Below are positions 45,501 through 57,300 of a DNA stretch of 64,000 nucleotides, piece after piece; within the stretch, counting starts at the first letter, position 1, and every line of letters starts with the position of its first letter. Below the pieces are notes generated by a model. That model ran no database searches, was not told where the DNA came from, and worked only from the letters and a program-made list of their open reading frames with translations. The stretch is taken from assembly GCA_030340625.1 (NCBI GenBank), contig JAOPHQ010000582.1, forward strand, positions 62,001 through 126,000. Reading direction: 5' to 3'. Made by a program: the position numbers and the translations under genes. The stretch is from Merluccius polli (lineage: Eukaryota; Chordata; Actinopteri; Gadiformes; Merlucciidae).

Positions 45501-46440
45501 ACAACCGACTTAGTGACGGCCGACAAAAGACAAAACGTTGCTCGCCTTTCCACTTTCTAGCTCGCCCCAGTACCTGAACTGGTCTCTTTCCTCCTCCTCG
45601 ACCTCCTCGAGAGGACGAAGGGCACCGCGTCGTTCTCCTTCTCCCTGGGATGGAGGCACAGCTGCTTGTGGGTGGGGGACCACTGGTGGATGACGTCACC
45701 CGGGGTGTTCTCCGCCTCCATCATGTCGTCCACCCATCCTCGCTTCTTCCTCCTGCTGCTGCTGGAGTCGGACAACATGGAGCCCTCCAGATTGTGGCTC
45801 ATGATTGGCAACTCTTGTAGAGCCCTTAAAATAAAATACAATAAAAAGAAAAGGGGGATATCGTTATTTAAATGAATAGATGACACGGTCCACACACACA
45901 AAAACAAACAGACCAGGAGGAGTTTTCTTCGTCTTTCTAGACTTAGTGAAGCCACAGGTTGGAGGGAGCGCGCCATAACCACCTAGCCACCACTAGCCAC
46001 CGCGCCATCTCCAAACCAAGACAAGTCAAAACAGTTTCACATCACCAATGACAAAAACCCAACGGAGAGACGACCATGCACGTTCTACCAATACTTTTCA
46101 TTTTAGCCAAGAAACAAGTCCAGGGAGACGCGGAAGGAGGGAGCCATGATTGCGCGGTAAACAATACTACGGGGCCATCGGCATGCCAACTTTGCAGCGA
46201 CCACGGCCATGATGTGTCTGGCGATATGTTAAAGTATTTAAGTGTATGCCCTTCAATTTGTACTTTTCATTAGCTGATAAAGGCTGGATTAGTGTGTATT
46301 AGAATAGGGGCCACAATGATGACCCAGCCTCGCTGGGTCTACATGCTCACCAGCACGACCAATGTGCCGCTCCGTCTGCCTGCTAAGGACGTATTGTTTA
46401 GTGTACTTGTAAAGAGTAAAACGTACCTTTGTCGTGGCAT
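42589..46440 (-). CDS. skp2: skp2: S-phase kinase-associated protein 2 (F-box/LRR)
   Basis: Substrate receptor of the SCF ubiquitin ligase; in vertebrates it targets p27 and other cell-cycle proteins. Ten exons: 46440-46427, 45824-45574, 45474-45363, 45203-45075, 44717-44583, 44029-43931, 43593-43466, 43308-43257, 43032-42925, 42793-42589. Phases join to 410 codons plus stop (human 424). The tiny 14-base first exon (MPRQ plus part of Arg) is supported by ALQELP in exon 2, which lines up with human MHRKHLQEIP. Landmarks: F-box [20 protein letters not shown] then [20 protein letters not shown]; leucine-rich repeats [68 protein letters not shown]; and the C-terminal tail [10 protein letters not shown] ending CRLRFHY. 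The exon at 45203 ends at a weak GTTTGT donor. Confidence 0.95.
43676..43900. mobile_element. Probable MITE fragment in skp2 intron
   Basis: Starts with GCCGTGTTCACACCAAACGC, a common end of short non-autonomous elements in fish, and lies between the exons at 43466-43593 and 43931-44029. I could not find matching ends or a target duplication. Confidence 0.35.
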
Positions 46441-46709
46441 GATCTTTACAATGCAACCCGCGATATTGTGTGATGGCTGCTTCTGTGTTTCGCTCCAAGC
46501 GGGACTATTTAAACTCAGCGCGTCGGCCTCGCTGGGCTGCTGCGGTTCTCTCGGCGCTGATTGGCTGGACGTGGGACGGGAGGAAATGACGTCAGTGTCG
46601 TTCTTCTTCGTTTTCTCCAGATTGCGCGTCACCGACGCACACCCACTGGCGCCACGCAGCGGAAGGAAGACGACACGACGACCTGGACACGTGTCGGACT
46701 GTGTCCAAT
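46441..46709. promoter_or_regulatory. Likely skp2 promoter region, possibly bidirectional
   Basis: GC-richer DNA immediately upstream of the skp2 start. It includes a CGCTGATTGGCTGG-like inverted CCAAT box near 46555 and a TGACGTCA site near 46587. No TATA box is evident. A plus-strand ATG with a following splice donor lies on the other side (46710). Confidence 0.45.
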
Positions 46710-46736
46710 ATGGCGACAGGCCAGCTATATGTTATG
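46710..46736 (+). other. Possible first coding exon of a divergent transcript
   Basis: ATG GCG ACA GGC begins a short frame (MATGQLYVM) that ends at a good donor, ATG|GTAAAC. The context CCAATATGG is weak but plausible. No continuing plus-strand exons were recognised before fpgs, so this may be chance or a non-coding transcript. Confidence 0.2.
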
Positions 46737-46740
46737 GTAA

Positions 46741-47475
46741 ACTATGACATTGTTTTGATTGAAAGCATCGGATGCCTGCTAATACCTGGCATTTGTATAC
46801 AACATCGTGTGAACATTTCATCGTGCATCTCTATGTAGTTCAATGATTTATGTTAAAGCATTATACTTTTGGAATAATTACGTTTTGTATTTATTTTATT
46901 TTATATAATTTATTATTATTATTACAATGACTCATCCTGACTGAAAAACAAATAATCTATCTCCAGGGTAAACAGAACCAATGTGACCACATTTACCTAA
47001 TTTATAGCAATGTGCCAACAAAAAAAGGACATCATTGTAATGATTAATCAAGTAACCATTTCCTTTAAAAAGGGGGAAAAAAAGTAGAATAAGTAAATAG
47101 ATCATAGCAACAATATGACTAATTTAAAATGACAACTCATTCTATTCGTACATTTTCTGGTTTTATGCAAACCTTGGCTAATGAACTGGGAGGATGGATT
47201 CTGCTGACTTAAGCAACACAGTGTGACATGTTGTAAAATATATTTTTGAACAATGGATAAGCCTATCCACACCACAGTAGGCAGGGGTCTATTAGTAGAT
47301 TAAACAACATGAAACTTGGTAGCAAGGAAAAAACTTTGCAGGCTTTTGGTTGTATCATAAGAAATTAGCCATACTCATTAAAAACCTACTTCTTCACTCG
47401 CCCAGCATGTTATCCTCAATTGACAGTATACTACTAGAATGACCTGGAATTTACAAAGGGGCGCAAGCCCACATT

Positions 47476-47510
<35 letters not shown>

Positions 47511-49150
47511 AGCTCATTCTCTTTACTCAGTATTGTCTGTATTATGAATATGAATGACAACCCGTTTTAGTGTCATGTTAGGGGTTTTGTTTGTCCTTCT
47601 CTCACCCCAGCTGTGACATCACAACCTAGTAGTTTTAGAAAAGAAACCGCCAGGGTAAAGCCTAAAGCTGTTAGGGAGATAGCGAGGTACAGGGCTACAC
47701 TACACAGGGTGGTGATCGGAGAGACTGCATGGACACCTGGCAGCACACATGCTCAGTGGTATAAACATTCAAAAAGATGTGCGCCTAAATATTCATACAA
47801 AACTGGCAGAACTGGTGACAATATGAATACCATTGGTGTCTGATACTGGGTTGGACTCCTTTCATACATTTTTAAATGTTTGGTTTATATTTAGCTCTTA
47901 AGTGTGGAAGGTTAAGGATGGCAAAGTCTAAATATAAAGGTGAAGTTTAAGGACGTTATGTAGTTTTAAATGGTTCAATTCAGGGTTAAGAGTGGTTAGG
48001 TTAATCTTAGAGATGCTCAAATTTAGGCATTGGTTACAATGCCACACAAATTGTTAATTATTGAATGATATTGAAGAATAATATAGAACAGACTAAGGGT
48101 GAAATTCAAAGTTGTTAGGGAGAAATGACATGTTGACATGGAAAGCCAGTTAGATTCAATGGCACAAACACCAAAACTTTGCAACAATCTTAATTAAAGT
48201 GACAAACATGTATATGATATTTATTTTTATTAGTGTGGACTTTCAAGGCTTACTTGAGTTACAAGGTCACAGGTTGATTTGCATATTGCATTAGAAAGGG
48301 TTCTAGTTTATTGTTTGTATCCATACAGACAGACATGACAAACACATTGAAACCAGACATCATTGATGAATAAAGCAGGTCCATAGACATCGGGCTAGTA
48401 GGCTGAAATACTGACCAGTGAAAAATTATTTTTTTCTTTCCTTCCAAAGAATCCATAAACACACACCCATTTAGGATATTTACACATTTAAGACTAAATA
48501 ACATTTATATCATGTTTTTTCCTCTCCCAATATACAAAAATATAGTAAAAACTGTGCAAAAAGTCTTTCAGATTGTAAAAGGCTTTGATGAACTTACCGG
48601 AAAGACACAAACTGAAACCGACACTTTCAGGGCAAAAAATCTACAGTTGTGACATTTTGCTCTAGCTAATATCTAACTTGCAATCGTGCTTTTACTGTAC
48701 TTTTTTTTTTCAGCTCCAAATGACCATTTCTTTATGGCTTATAGCTGAATGCTGCCCAACTCCGTGATGAAACAACTTTTCATTGAGCTCACAGATGCCA
48801 CCTTAAGACGTTCATTCATTTACCAAGTTCATGTAAACAGGTTTGGATTCAAGTCATGGCACACACAATTTTGGCCGGTCACTTTGTGCCTCACTCCATA
48901 AGGCTTCAGGTTCAGTGAAGGAGAAACAAGACAGTCTTAACGACTTAAAACAGTGAGAGTGCCAAGAAGTCATATCACACACACAACAACAAGTCGACCC
49001 TTTCAGTAGGCCACATCCAAATCCATTAAAGCTTGAATAGGAGCAAGCCTCTACTTCTGCTAAAACAAAGAAAAAAAAGAGGTTTATCTGGAAAAAGAAC
49101 AAAAATATTGTTGGCCATTGTTGGAACGTAGCCATTCCAACAGCATCGAT
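46741..49150. other. skp2-fpgs intergenic region
   Basis: Contains a (CA)n tract at about 47480-47508 and a segment near 47690-47800 that resembles one at 51075-51175. A plus-strand frame at 47613-47843 is not recognised. The right part is the likely fpgs 3' UTR, with a minus-strand AATAAA at 48307-48312. Confidence 0.45.
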
Positions 49151-52100
49151 CTACTTGGAGGCCGAGGGGTCCAGGTGTTTCAGCACCCCTCCCACCAGGT
49201 GCAGGCTTCCCGTCACCAGGACGTGGATCTCCGTCACGTCCCGCAGAAGCGAGGCCTTGGCGGTGACGCTGGGCTTCACCGGTACGACCCGCTTGCCCTG
49301 GGACAGGAGGACAGAGTCTCGGCCCTGCGTGGTCCACTGCAAGGCGCTGAGGATGCAGGGGAAGACCAGTGCCTCGGCCTGCCGGCCCGGCACCAGAAAC
49401 AGGCCAGTGTCCCGGATGAGGAGCGGCTCGGGGCCACCTGGCGGGAACTCCCCGGAGGCGTGGTGTCTCCGCCAGCTCCTCTCGTTGTCCAGGCAACGCG
49501 TCAGCATGTTCTCCACCGACACGTTGAAGTTCTGCTGGTCTGAGGGCCAAGAAACACACGACTTTCATATTTTATTTATATAAAACATATTTCTGCATGA
49601 TCACGTTATTATGATATTTATATTACCTGCATTACATGATGCAATGGCTTCGGTGATATTTGGGCAGAACACAGCAAAGTCAAAATGACATGGCTGAAAC
49701 AGGATAGAATATCGACTTGAAACAAAACCAACAACTGGTAAAACAGTGTGATCATTAGCAGGGCAAAACAGAGCATGTTAATATTCATCATTATATTATT
49801 GACTTCTGAAAGTGGTTGGTGTGTATCTTACCACAAGTAGTTTTAACATGGCTGCACAGTCCCTCTCTCCTGTGGCATTGAACAGCAAAACTCGCGCAAT
49901 GGGCCCACTACACAAAACGATAGTTATGTTATTATAACTCTAGTTATATTATTGTAGGCGTAGGCATAGCCATCTAGGCTTCGCCTCATGGGCTTATCCT
50001 GTGCGCATGCTTGCGCGCACTGAAATGTCAACAATGCACCCATCAACTTGGGCCCCGACCACATTTCCCACGGTACCGTGTATATAAGGCTGCGTTGCGT
50101 AGCACTCGTCCTCCACGCTATTCTTTCAGAAATGGAGGGTACAGCAGGTGGGAAACTAGACGGCTCCGCCTACAATCATAGAACTTGGTGAATAGACCTG
50201 TGAGCCTGCGACAGCGCGTCCGGTCTCATTCGCACCGGCCACGGTGTTGCGCATGAGAGTGCTGCCAGCTCTGGGAATGCGGGAAGATCCCACTGGCTGA
50301 GAGAAAACTACATCTTGCAATGTGTGTTTTCTCTGGATGCGAACAAGTCAAGTCAATTTTATTTGTATAGCCCTTAATCACAGTTACAGTCTCAAAGGGC
50401 TTCACAGTGTGGGGTGTAGTATTACAGCAGGCATTTAAAGTACAAAAAATAGGAGATTAATTTTGTCCATGGTGATGAGGTGCTGGCTGGTGAGCAAGCT
50501 GGTAGCCGTCCAGTCATGATCACAGCAACACCCTAAGACAGAGACAAGCTGGTCCACCTGAGCCGTCCCGAATCTCTGCCAGATCAGTCTTGGCAATGTT
50601 GGGATGTAACTGCCACTCATCTCGGCAGGGACCGGCACGCAACATGAGGTCCGCCCCGAAGTTCTGGGTGCCCACGATGTGTAGGGCTCTTAGACTGAGC
50701 AGATTCTGATGGGCCCACAGCCAGAGCTCGACCGCTGCATGGTGGAGAGCAGAGGAACGCACTCCCACCTGTCTGTTTATATATGCCACCGCCGATACGC
50801 TGTCTGTCCTGATCAGAATGTGGCGGCCGCACACCAGGTGAATGAAGTGTAACTTTTAGCACCGCGGAAAGCTCCAACACTTTTAAGTGAGCAGTAGCCA
50901 GTAAGCCAGTCACCTCTGATTGATTGGGAGAGGCATGTCCCCCCCCCCCCCCAACCCGTCAAAGAGGCGGGTACAGAGAAGACTACAATGTATGTCGTCA
51001 CTTTGCCCAGTTGCTGCAAGCAATAAGAGTCAAAGTTTTCTTTCAACAATGAGCTAGCTAGGTTCAGAGCTACTCAGTGGAGGTGATGGGAGAGACCAAA
51101 CGGACACTCCTGATAGCACATATGCTCACAGGTCCCCAAGCTCAGGTGATAAAGATGTGCGCCCACATATCTATGTGATAGATATTTAAGATGTAAAACT
51201 CCCATGGAAAGCACATGGTATAGAACTTCAAATCAAACCACAGGGTTTGATTTGAATGTGCTGGACCAAGTGCTGGACCAAGTCTTTGGTTGGGTTTCAA
51301 AGAGCATTGCATTACCCTCACCTTGCCTTTCTCTAGTACTGTAAAGTGAATCCAGTTCTGTGTACCCCACGTTTGTGAAGATCCACATCACGACTCAAAA
51401 ACGTGGATCTTTGCAGAGATGCCTGTATTTCGTGTACACAAGTATAGGGGCAGTATAGTGTTTACAACCCCAAATGTACATGAACTGACGTCAAATCTGG
51501 AAACGAAATAGTCTGCTCAATTGAAAATATGTTGAAAAATCAATTTATCCATGTAAAAAAGATGCAAAATCATACAAAAGCACTGCTGAAAAGCGGTAGT
51601 AGGCAGCGCAGGAATTTCACGAGGGCCATGGCCCTCGTGCCCTCGCAATTTGGCCTTGTGCCCCTAAAAAATATATCTGCCCTGAGGCCACAGTGGCCTT
51701 GATGCCCCGCCCGCACTGCTCTAGTTGATATCGCGGGTTTCTCCTCTGCCTCTTCCCTGTAAACACGGCTTTGAATCGTAAGCCACCCCGGACCTACGAC
51801 CGGGGGGGGGGGGGGGGGGGGGGGGGGGCAGGTAGACACCGCTAGACATACGGGACTCGCGGTGATCGCGGCTTTAGTTCCCCGTGTCTGATCGCTGTAA
51901 TTCGGAGCGTGAATATCGGTTGAATATCTAATATCGTTCTAACTTTAAAAAACACTTTAGTATTTTTAAGACGATAGTCGCACATCCCTCGTAACTACGC
52001 CGTGAAGGTGAACCCTCCCGGACTCCGCTATTAACATGAATCGCTCGGCCGGAGGAGCCGCACATCCACACGCACCGGACACCACAATACAAACACACAT

Positions 52101-54329
52101 GTTTTACATTTGATTGCTTTTAAATAAAGTTGTGTGCAGTTATACGGTTAAATACGATTATTAAAAGTGTTCATGTCTCCTTTCTGGTCCAGAACCGCTT
52201 GGTCCATGCCGTTAATCGGCCCGTGGGCCGCCTATTAACGATACCACTATCGATACTTTTTCTATTAGCGCCCCCCCCTCCGAAGGCGATATATTCGTCC
52301 ATCACGATGTTTTACTGTAAACATCCTCAACTGCCAATTTAAGGGACATCGCCCAACCCTAATTATGACAGTCCTGGACCGGCCCAAAAATCTGGACCGA
52401 CCCAAAAATGTGCATCGGCTCACCCGGTACGCCCGACGGCCAGTCCACACCTGCTTGTCCCGTTAGTTAAAAATAGTAATCCAATTGTGAAATCCGTGTT
52501 GTAATCGGAAACATACAAGCTAGTTATCTTGAAAGTAAATAAAGATTCAGACGTGCTGCGTGATGATGTGTTCAGGTCGGCTCAGTAAAACGACTATTAG
52601 GTTATCATGATGTGTTCAAGTGTAATGTAAAGAAAAGGGAAATTGAGATTTTGGCGAGAAACATGAGCAATACAGTTGTATAGTGCTCTAAACATTTTAG
52701 AATATATAATTAAACTACTGATGCCAATATTTATTAAACATCTGGAGGATCATGCCTGACAAGGCAGACATGTTAATTTTTCTGCAAAAAAATACCTGTT
52801 AAATTATGAGCTTATATTTTATTTCCTTTTGTGTGACCCAGCATATTATTTATTTGATTTATATACATTATGACTTATTTTTCATTTGGTGCTGCTGATA
52901 TATTCTTTCTATTGTTAAGTATGTCGTTTCGAAGTGGCCTATTACATTAGCCATGTTTATTGAAGGCTAGAAACGTTTTTGTTATGCTCACTTGTTAAGC
53001 AATACCAGTTCTGTTAAAAACATATTGTCTTTCCACCAAATAATAGAAAAGTATCGATAGTGGTATCGATAAAGACTCGGATCGATAAGGAGTATCGATA
53101 AAGGTATCAATATCAATAAATATTAACGATCCCCATCCCTACTGATCACATAACCTGGCATAAATGCTAGTCATGTAGTTGAATGAATGAATGAATGATT
53201 TTTTTTTGTGTGTGTCATTGCCACCACTGTGGCCCATCCCATCCCAGATTACAAGACACATTTAATAACGAATACAAAAAAGAAAAAAAGTATGTTAAAA
53301 ATCTGTATTTAGTGTACTGGACGTTTGTGCAAATAAATAAATTCATTTGAATTTAAAGTTGAAAATATCTTGCTTGAGCTTCTGTTATGTATTCAATTCA
53401 CATATATTTATACATTCTTAGTCTTAAAATCATTGTTTTATTTTATGGCCTTGCTGCCCTGGCTTTTGGCCTTTGTGCCCTCAAATAATTGACAACACGA
53501 AAGGCCAAGTGGCCTTGCCCCTAAAATTACGAAATTCCAGGCCTGGTAGTAGGTGTAACGCAACCAACTGAAAATACAATGTTTCAATTTCACCGGGTGC
53601 ATTCATTTTATTCTCGTGTCTGGCTATTGAAAACAAAACACTATGCCTGTTCCCCGCTCGACCAATCACCGATTACTTGATGCGAACCTCTGCAGAAAAG
53701 GGCGACACGTAGCTAAGCTCTGGAAGGACTACACACGTCAGTCCTCATCCGGCAAAAAGGGGTGTGTCTGAGGCATGACGGTGGATCCACGCGGACCTTT
53801 GCACACGTGCAAGACGCAGAAGTGTGATTGGGCCTTAAAGAGAGCATTCCGTTCCCGCTCACCTTGCGTTCCTCTCATACTGCACCGCTGCATCTTGGAA
53901 CCAGTTCACGCAGGCCTGCATGCTGCGCATGGTGTGAGCTCCATCCAGGAAGTAGGTGACTGCACCATGCTTCAGCGTCTGGGTGCGACCGGCCCACACC
54001 GTGTCCGCCAGCCCTGCCAACCGAACGTAGAGCGACATGTTGAGATGCATTATGGGATTTCTAAATGGCATGCATCAAGTTAGTTTGTTTTCAATGTTTT
54101 CTATCTTTTATCTTGCCTTTAAATGATTTGGCGTGTCTATGACATTAATACCACATATAGTGTTGTCAATAAAGCCCAATGTGTGGGTGATATGGCCAAA
54201 ATCTTCTATCCTGATACGAGTATATTATATCGGGTATCCCGATATATCTCGATAACGATATATATCACGATATAGCATGTTTTCTAGTAATTCAATAAAT
54301 AAATAAGTCTATATAAAATAATAATATAA

Positions 54330-54365
<36 letters not shown>

Positions 54366-57300
54366 TGGTAAAGCCTTATTTATATATACTCCTGTGTGAA
54401 TTAAATGTGATTTGTTTGCAGGGGGATGGGGTCTGGTCACGATAGGGCTGCACATATTGGCCTCCACAATTAATTGATTGTGGCCGGATGCGATTATATT
54501 TTATTTATTTATTTAATTTGTGCATTTATAGACATGGTGTCACCACTCCAGACCAAAGACAAAATGTATATAAAAAGTGTCTGACCAATCACAGGTGTTT
54601 GTTCAGAGCGCGTGCTGTGATAAACTATTTCCGTCTCTGCTTTACAACACCTCTACGACTAGTGCAGGAACACAAGAGGCTCCACAAGGCAACATTTAAT
54701 CCAGATCATGTTGAAAACTTGCAGGTGTAATGTAACTGACCTTCTTGTTATGGATAAATCCTTTTTATTTGGTGCTATGTGGTGGCATTATTTTTTTAAT
54801 ACAATTAAATTTATATGTAGTTTATTTAGTTATACGTTTATAAAATACATTATTGTGAAGGCAGTTATCTGTTGATTTACAAAGTGCAATAAAAGAAGTT
54901 CCCCAAATTGGATGAATAATCATCACAATATTGAGCAAAATAATCGTGATTATCATTTTAGCCATAATCGTGCAGCCCTAGTTCAAAACAGCAAATACAC
55001 AGCTGATTCGAGTTGCTAAAAATTAGTGACAATGATTCAACAACATTGGACTTGGACTGCAATCCAGATACATGATCTTATCTATTGATATTATATGCAC
55101 TCTATGCAGGCTAACATTTAACATTACTGTGAGCAGACACACACGTTACTGACACACCCGCAGACACACACGCACGCGTGTGTGTGTGTGTTTAACGAAA
55201 CGACATTTAGTTGCATACACCTTTTATTTGTTTATTTGAGGTAAAATGCACATTACATAGCACATTACATTATCTATCTTGCGCCAGATATTTCCATCTA
55301 CAGTCCATCGGCGGGAGTCGTGGGTGACAGGCAATTAAGCACAAATAGATACAATAGCTTGTGCATAGCATTACATTAACAAATAAATGCAAGACTGGGC
55401 TTCTTTCAACCACTTTTAATGCAAGATTTAAAGATTTTAAAAATAGGCTACTGCACGCATAGTGGAACCGGCACTATGACAAAATGTGTGGCTGGCGGCT
55501 GAGACTGCCTCAGCACATGTTCACATGGGGCGTCGCAGGCCTTTCGCAGGCCTTCGTCCCCCGAAGTACAGACGTCCGTAAGGGTTGAAGTGCAAATATG
55601 TTGAACACAAAATGTCTGATAATAGCTTGTAAGCTACTTACTTCCAAACCATAAAACTGTGTAATTAATTGCAATTCATTAACTGCAACAACACATCATC
55701 AGTAGGGTAGAACTAACCTGTCTCACGACGGACTAAACCCAACTCACGTTCCATATTATTAAATGATACAGTGGCTGAGTCGCTCAAGCCCGCCCCTCTC
55801 CCTCTCCCTCTCCCTCCTGTGAAAATATGTGTGCTGTAGTGTAGGACTTTGTTATAGTAGCTTTTAGTTTGCAAACAGAACCTATTTCACCTAAATTCTC
55901 AGCTCAATGGCTTAACCTTCACGAACGAACGTCGGCCATGATTCAGTTCAGTGTGTGGTAGATTCAGTGACTACGCATGCAGTCGGAAGCACTAAACGAG
56001 TCGGTGAACAAATCTTTTGAACGAATCATTTTAATGAACTAATTCAGTACACTGAAAATAACTGCTTTGCCCATCACTATAGAGTGGCTGCCCACTCTAA
56101 ATGCCAAACGTTTGTGTTCGAAGCTCCCCTCATATGGTTTCCGACAGAGTTCCTTCGTTTCACATGTTTAGATGAGTGAAGTGATATCCAGTGTAATTCT
56201 AATTAAATGAATAGAGAGTTACCTTTAGTCATGATGGGGCTTGGTGTGAATGCAGTGGCCAGAGGGATCCTTGGACCCTCCAGATGGGTGGAGGGAAAGT
56301 ATTGGCCTGTACGAAGAGAGGTGGTTATGGTTAGGATTATTAGCATCTTAAAGCAGAACTAGTTCAAATAGAGGCTCATCCAAACACTACTAGAACAGTA
56401 AGTATGTATTTATCTGATTCCCAAGCATAATCCACAAAACAAAGGTTTTGACGATTTTAACATTTGATTTGAATAAATACAGACCAACCCTAACCTAACC
56501 CCTGCGCTCTCTTAGCCATACTCAGCTGATCTTTCAAACATGTGCTCACCCAATGATTTCGGCCCGACGACATGAAAAAAAACAAAAAACAAAAGGTGAA
56601 GGGCATTAGGACCTCCCACGCACCTTGCAGACACCTCGTCTGCAGCCAAGCGTGACTCAGCTGCAGTGCCAGGGACGCGTTGGAGCGCTGATGTTGTCCA
56701 GCCAAACCCAGTTGCAGATGTCCACCGTCCACTTGGTAGTCCTCCAGCTCTGGACAGACCCACAGGGGACACTGGAAACAAACAGCATGGTTCGTATCAC
56801 AGGACATATGGGGGGCTTTGACAAACGTGCTGCAATTTTACTGGTGTACTGGTGGGCTTGGATATCAAAAGAACTCCACTTGCAGCGCATGGGCCCGCCT
56901 CGCATTACGCATGATGCGCATATAACAGAACATCAACAAAAATATATTATGTGTAAGACGGAAATACAGTATGTCTAAAACATTTCCAGTTAACATAACA
57001 CATGAGCCCACCTACTGCATCACTCATTCTTGTTTTAAAAAATGAGCATATATATGTGCTCGGGGGATAGGCGGGTGCGGAGGCGATTTACAATCAAGCC
57101 CGCCGTGGAAAAGACTCTCCTCTGGAGCGGAGGTTGCCGGTAGCAACAAGTATTCACACATTCCACTTTTTTTTCAGCAATCTGGTCAAAATACTTCCAC
57201 ACTTTGCTTCTTTTGGTCGCCATTTCTTTTATTGTGTGCGCTGCCTGCTAGTTTAAACTACGTGATGTGCAAAGGCACAAAAATATATCTAATGTATTGC

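Noticed and set aside
49026..49583. Overlapping long frames on both strands at the fpgs last exon
   Set aside because: They are shadows of the GC-rich fpgs C-terminal exon, whose own frame ends HVLVTGSLHLVGGVL.
56490..56978. Frames of about 80-117 codons around fpgs exon 9
   Set aside because: Only the stretch matching QRSNASLALQL is real; the rest is intron read-through or antisense.
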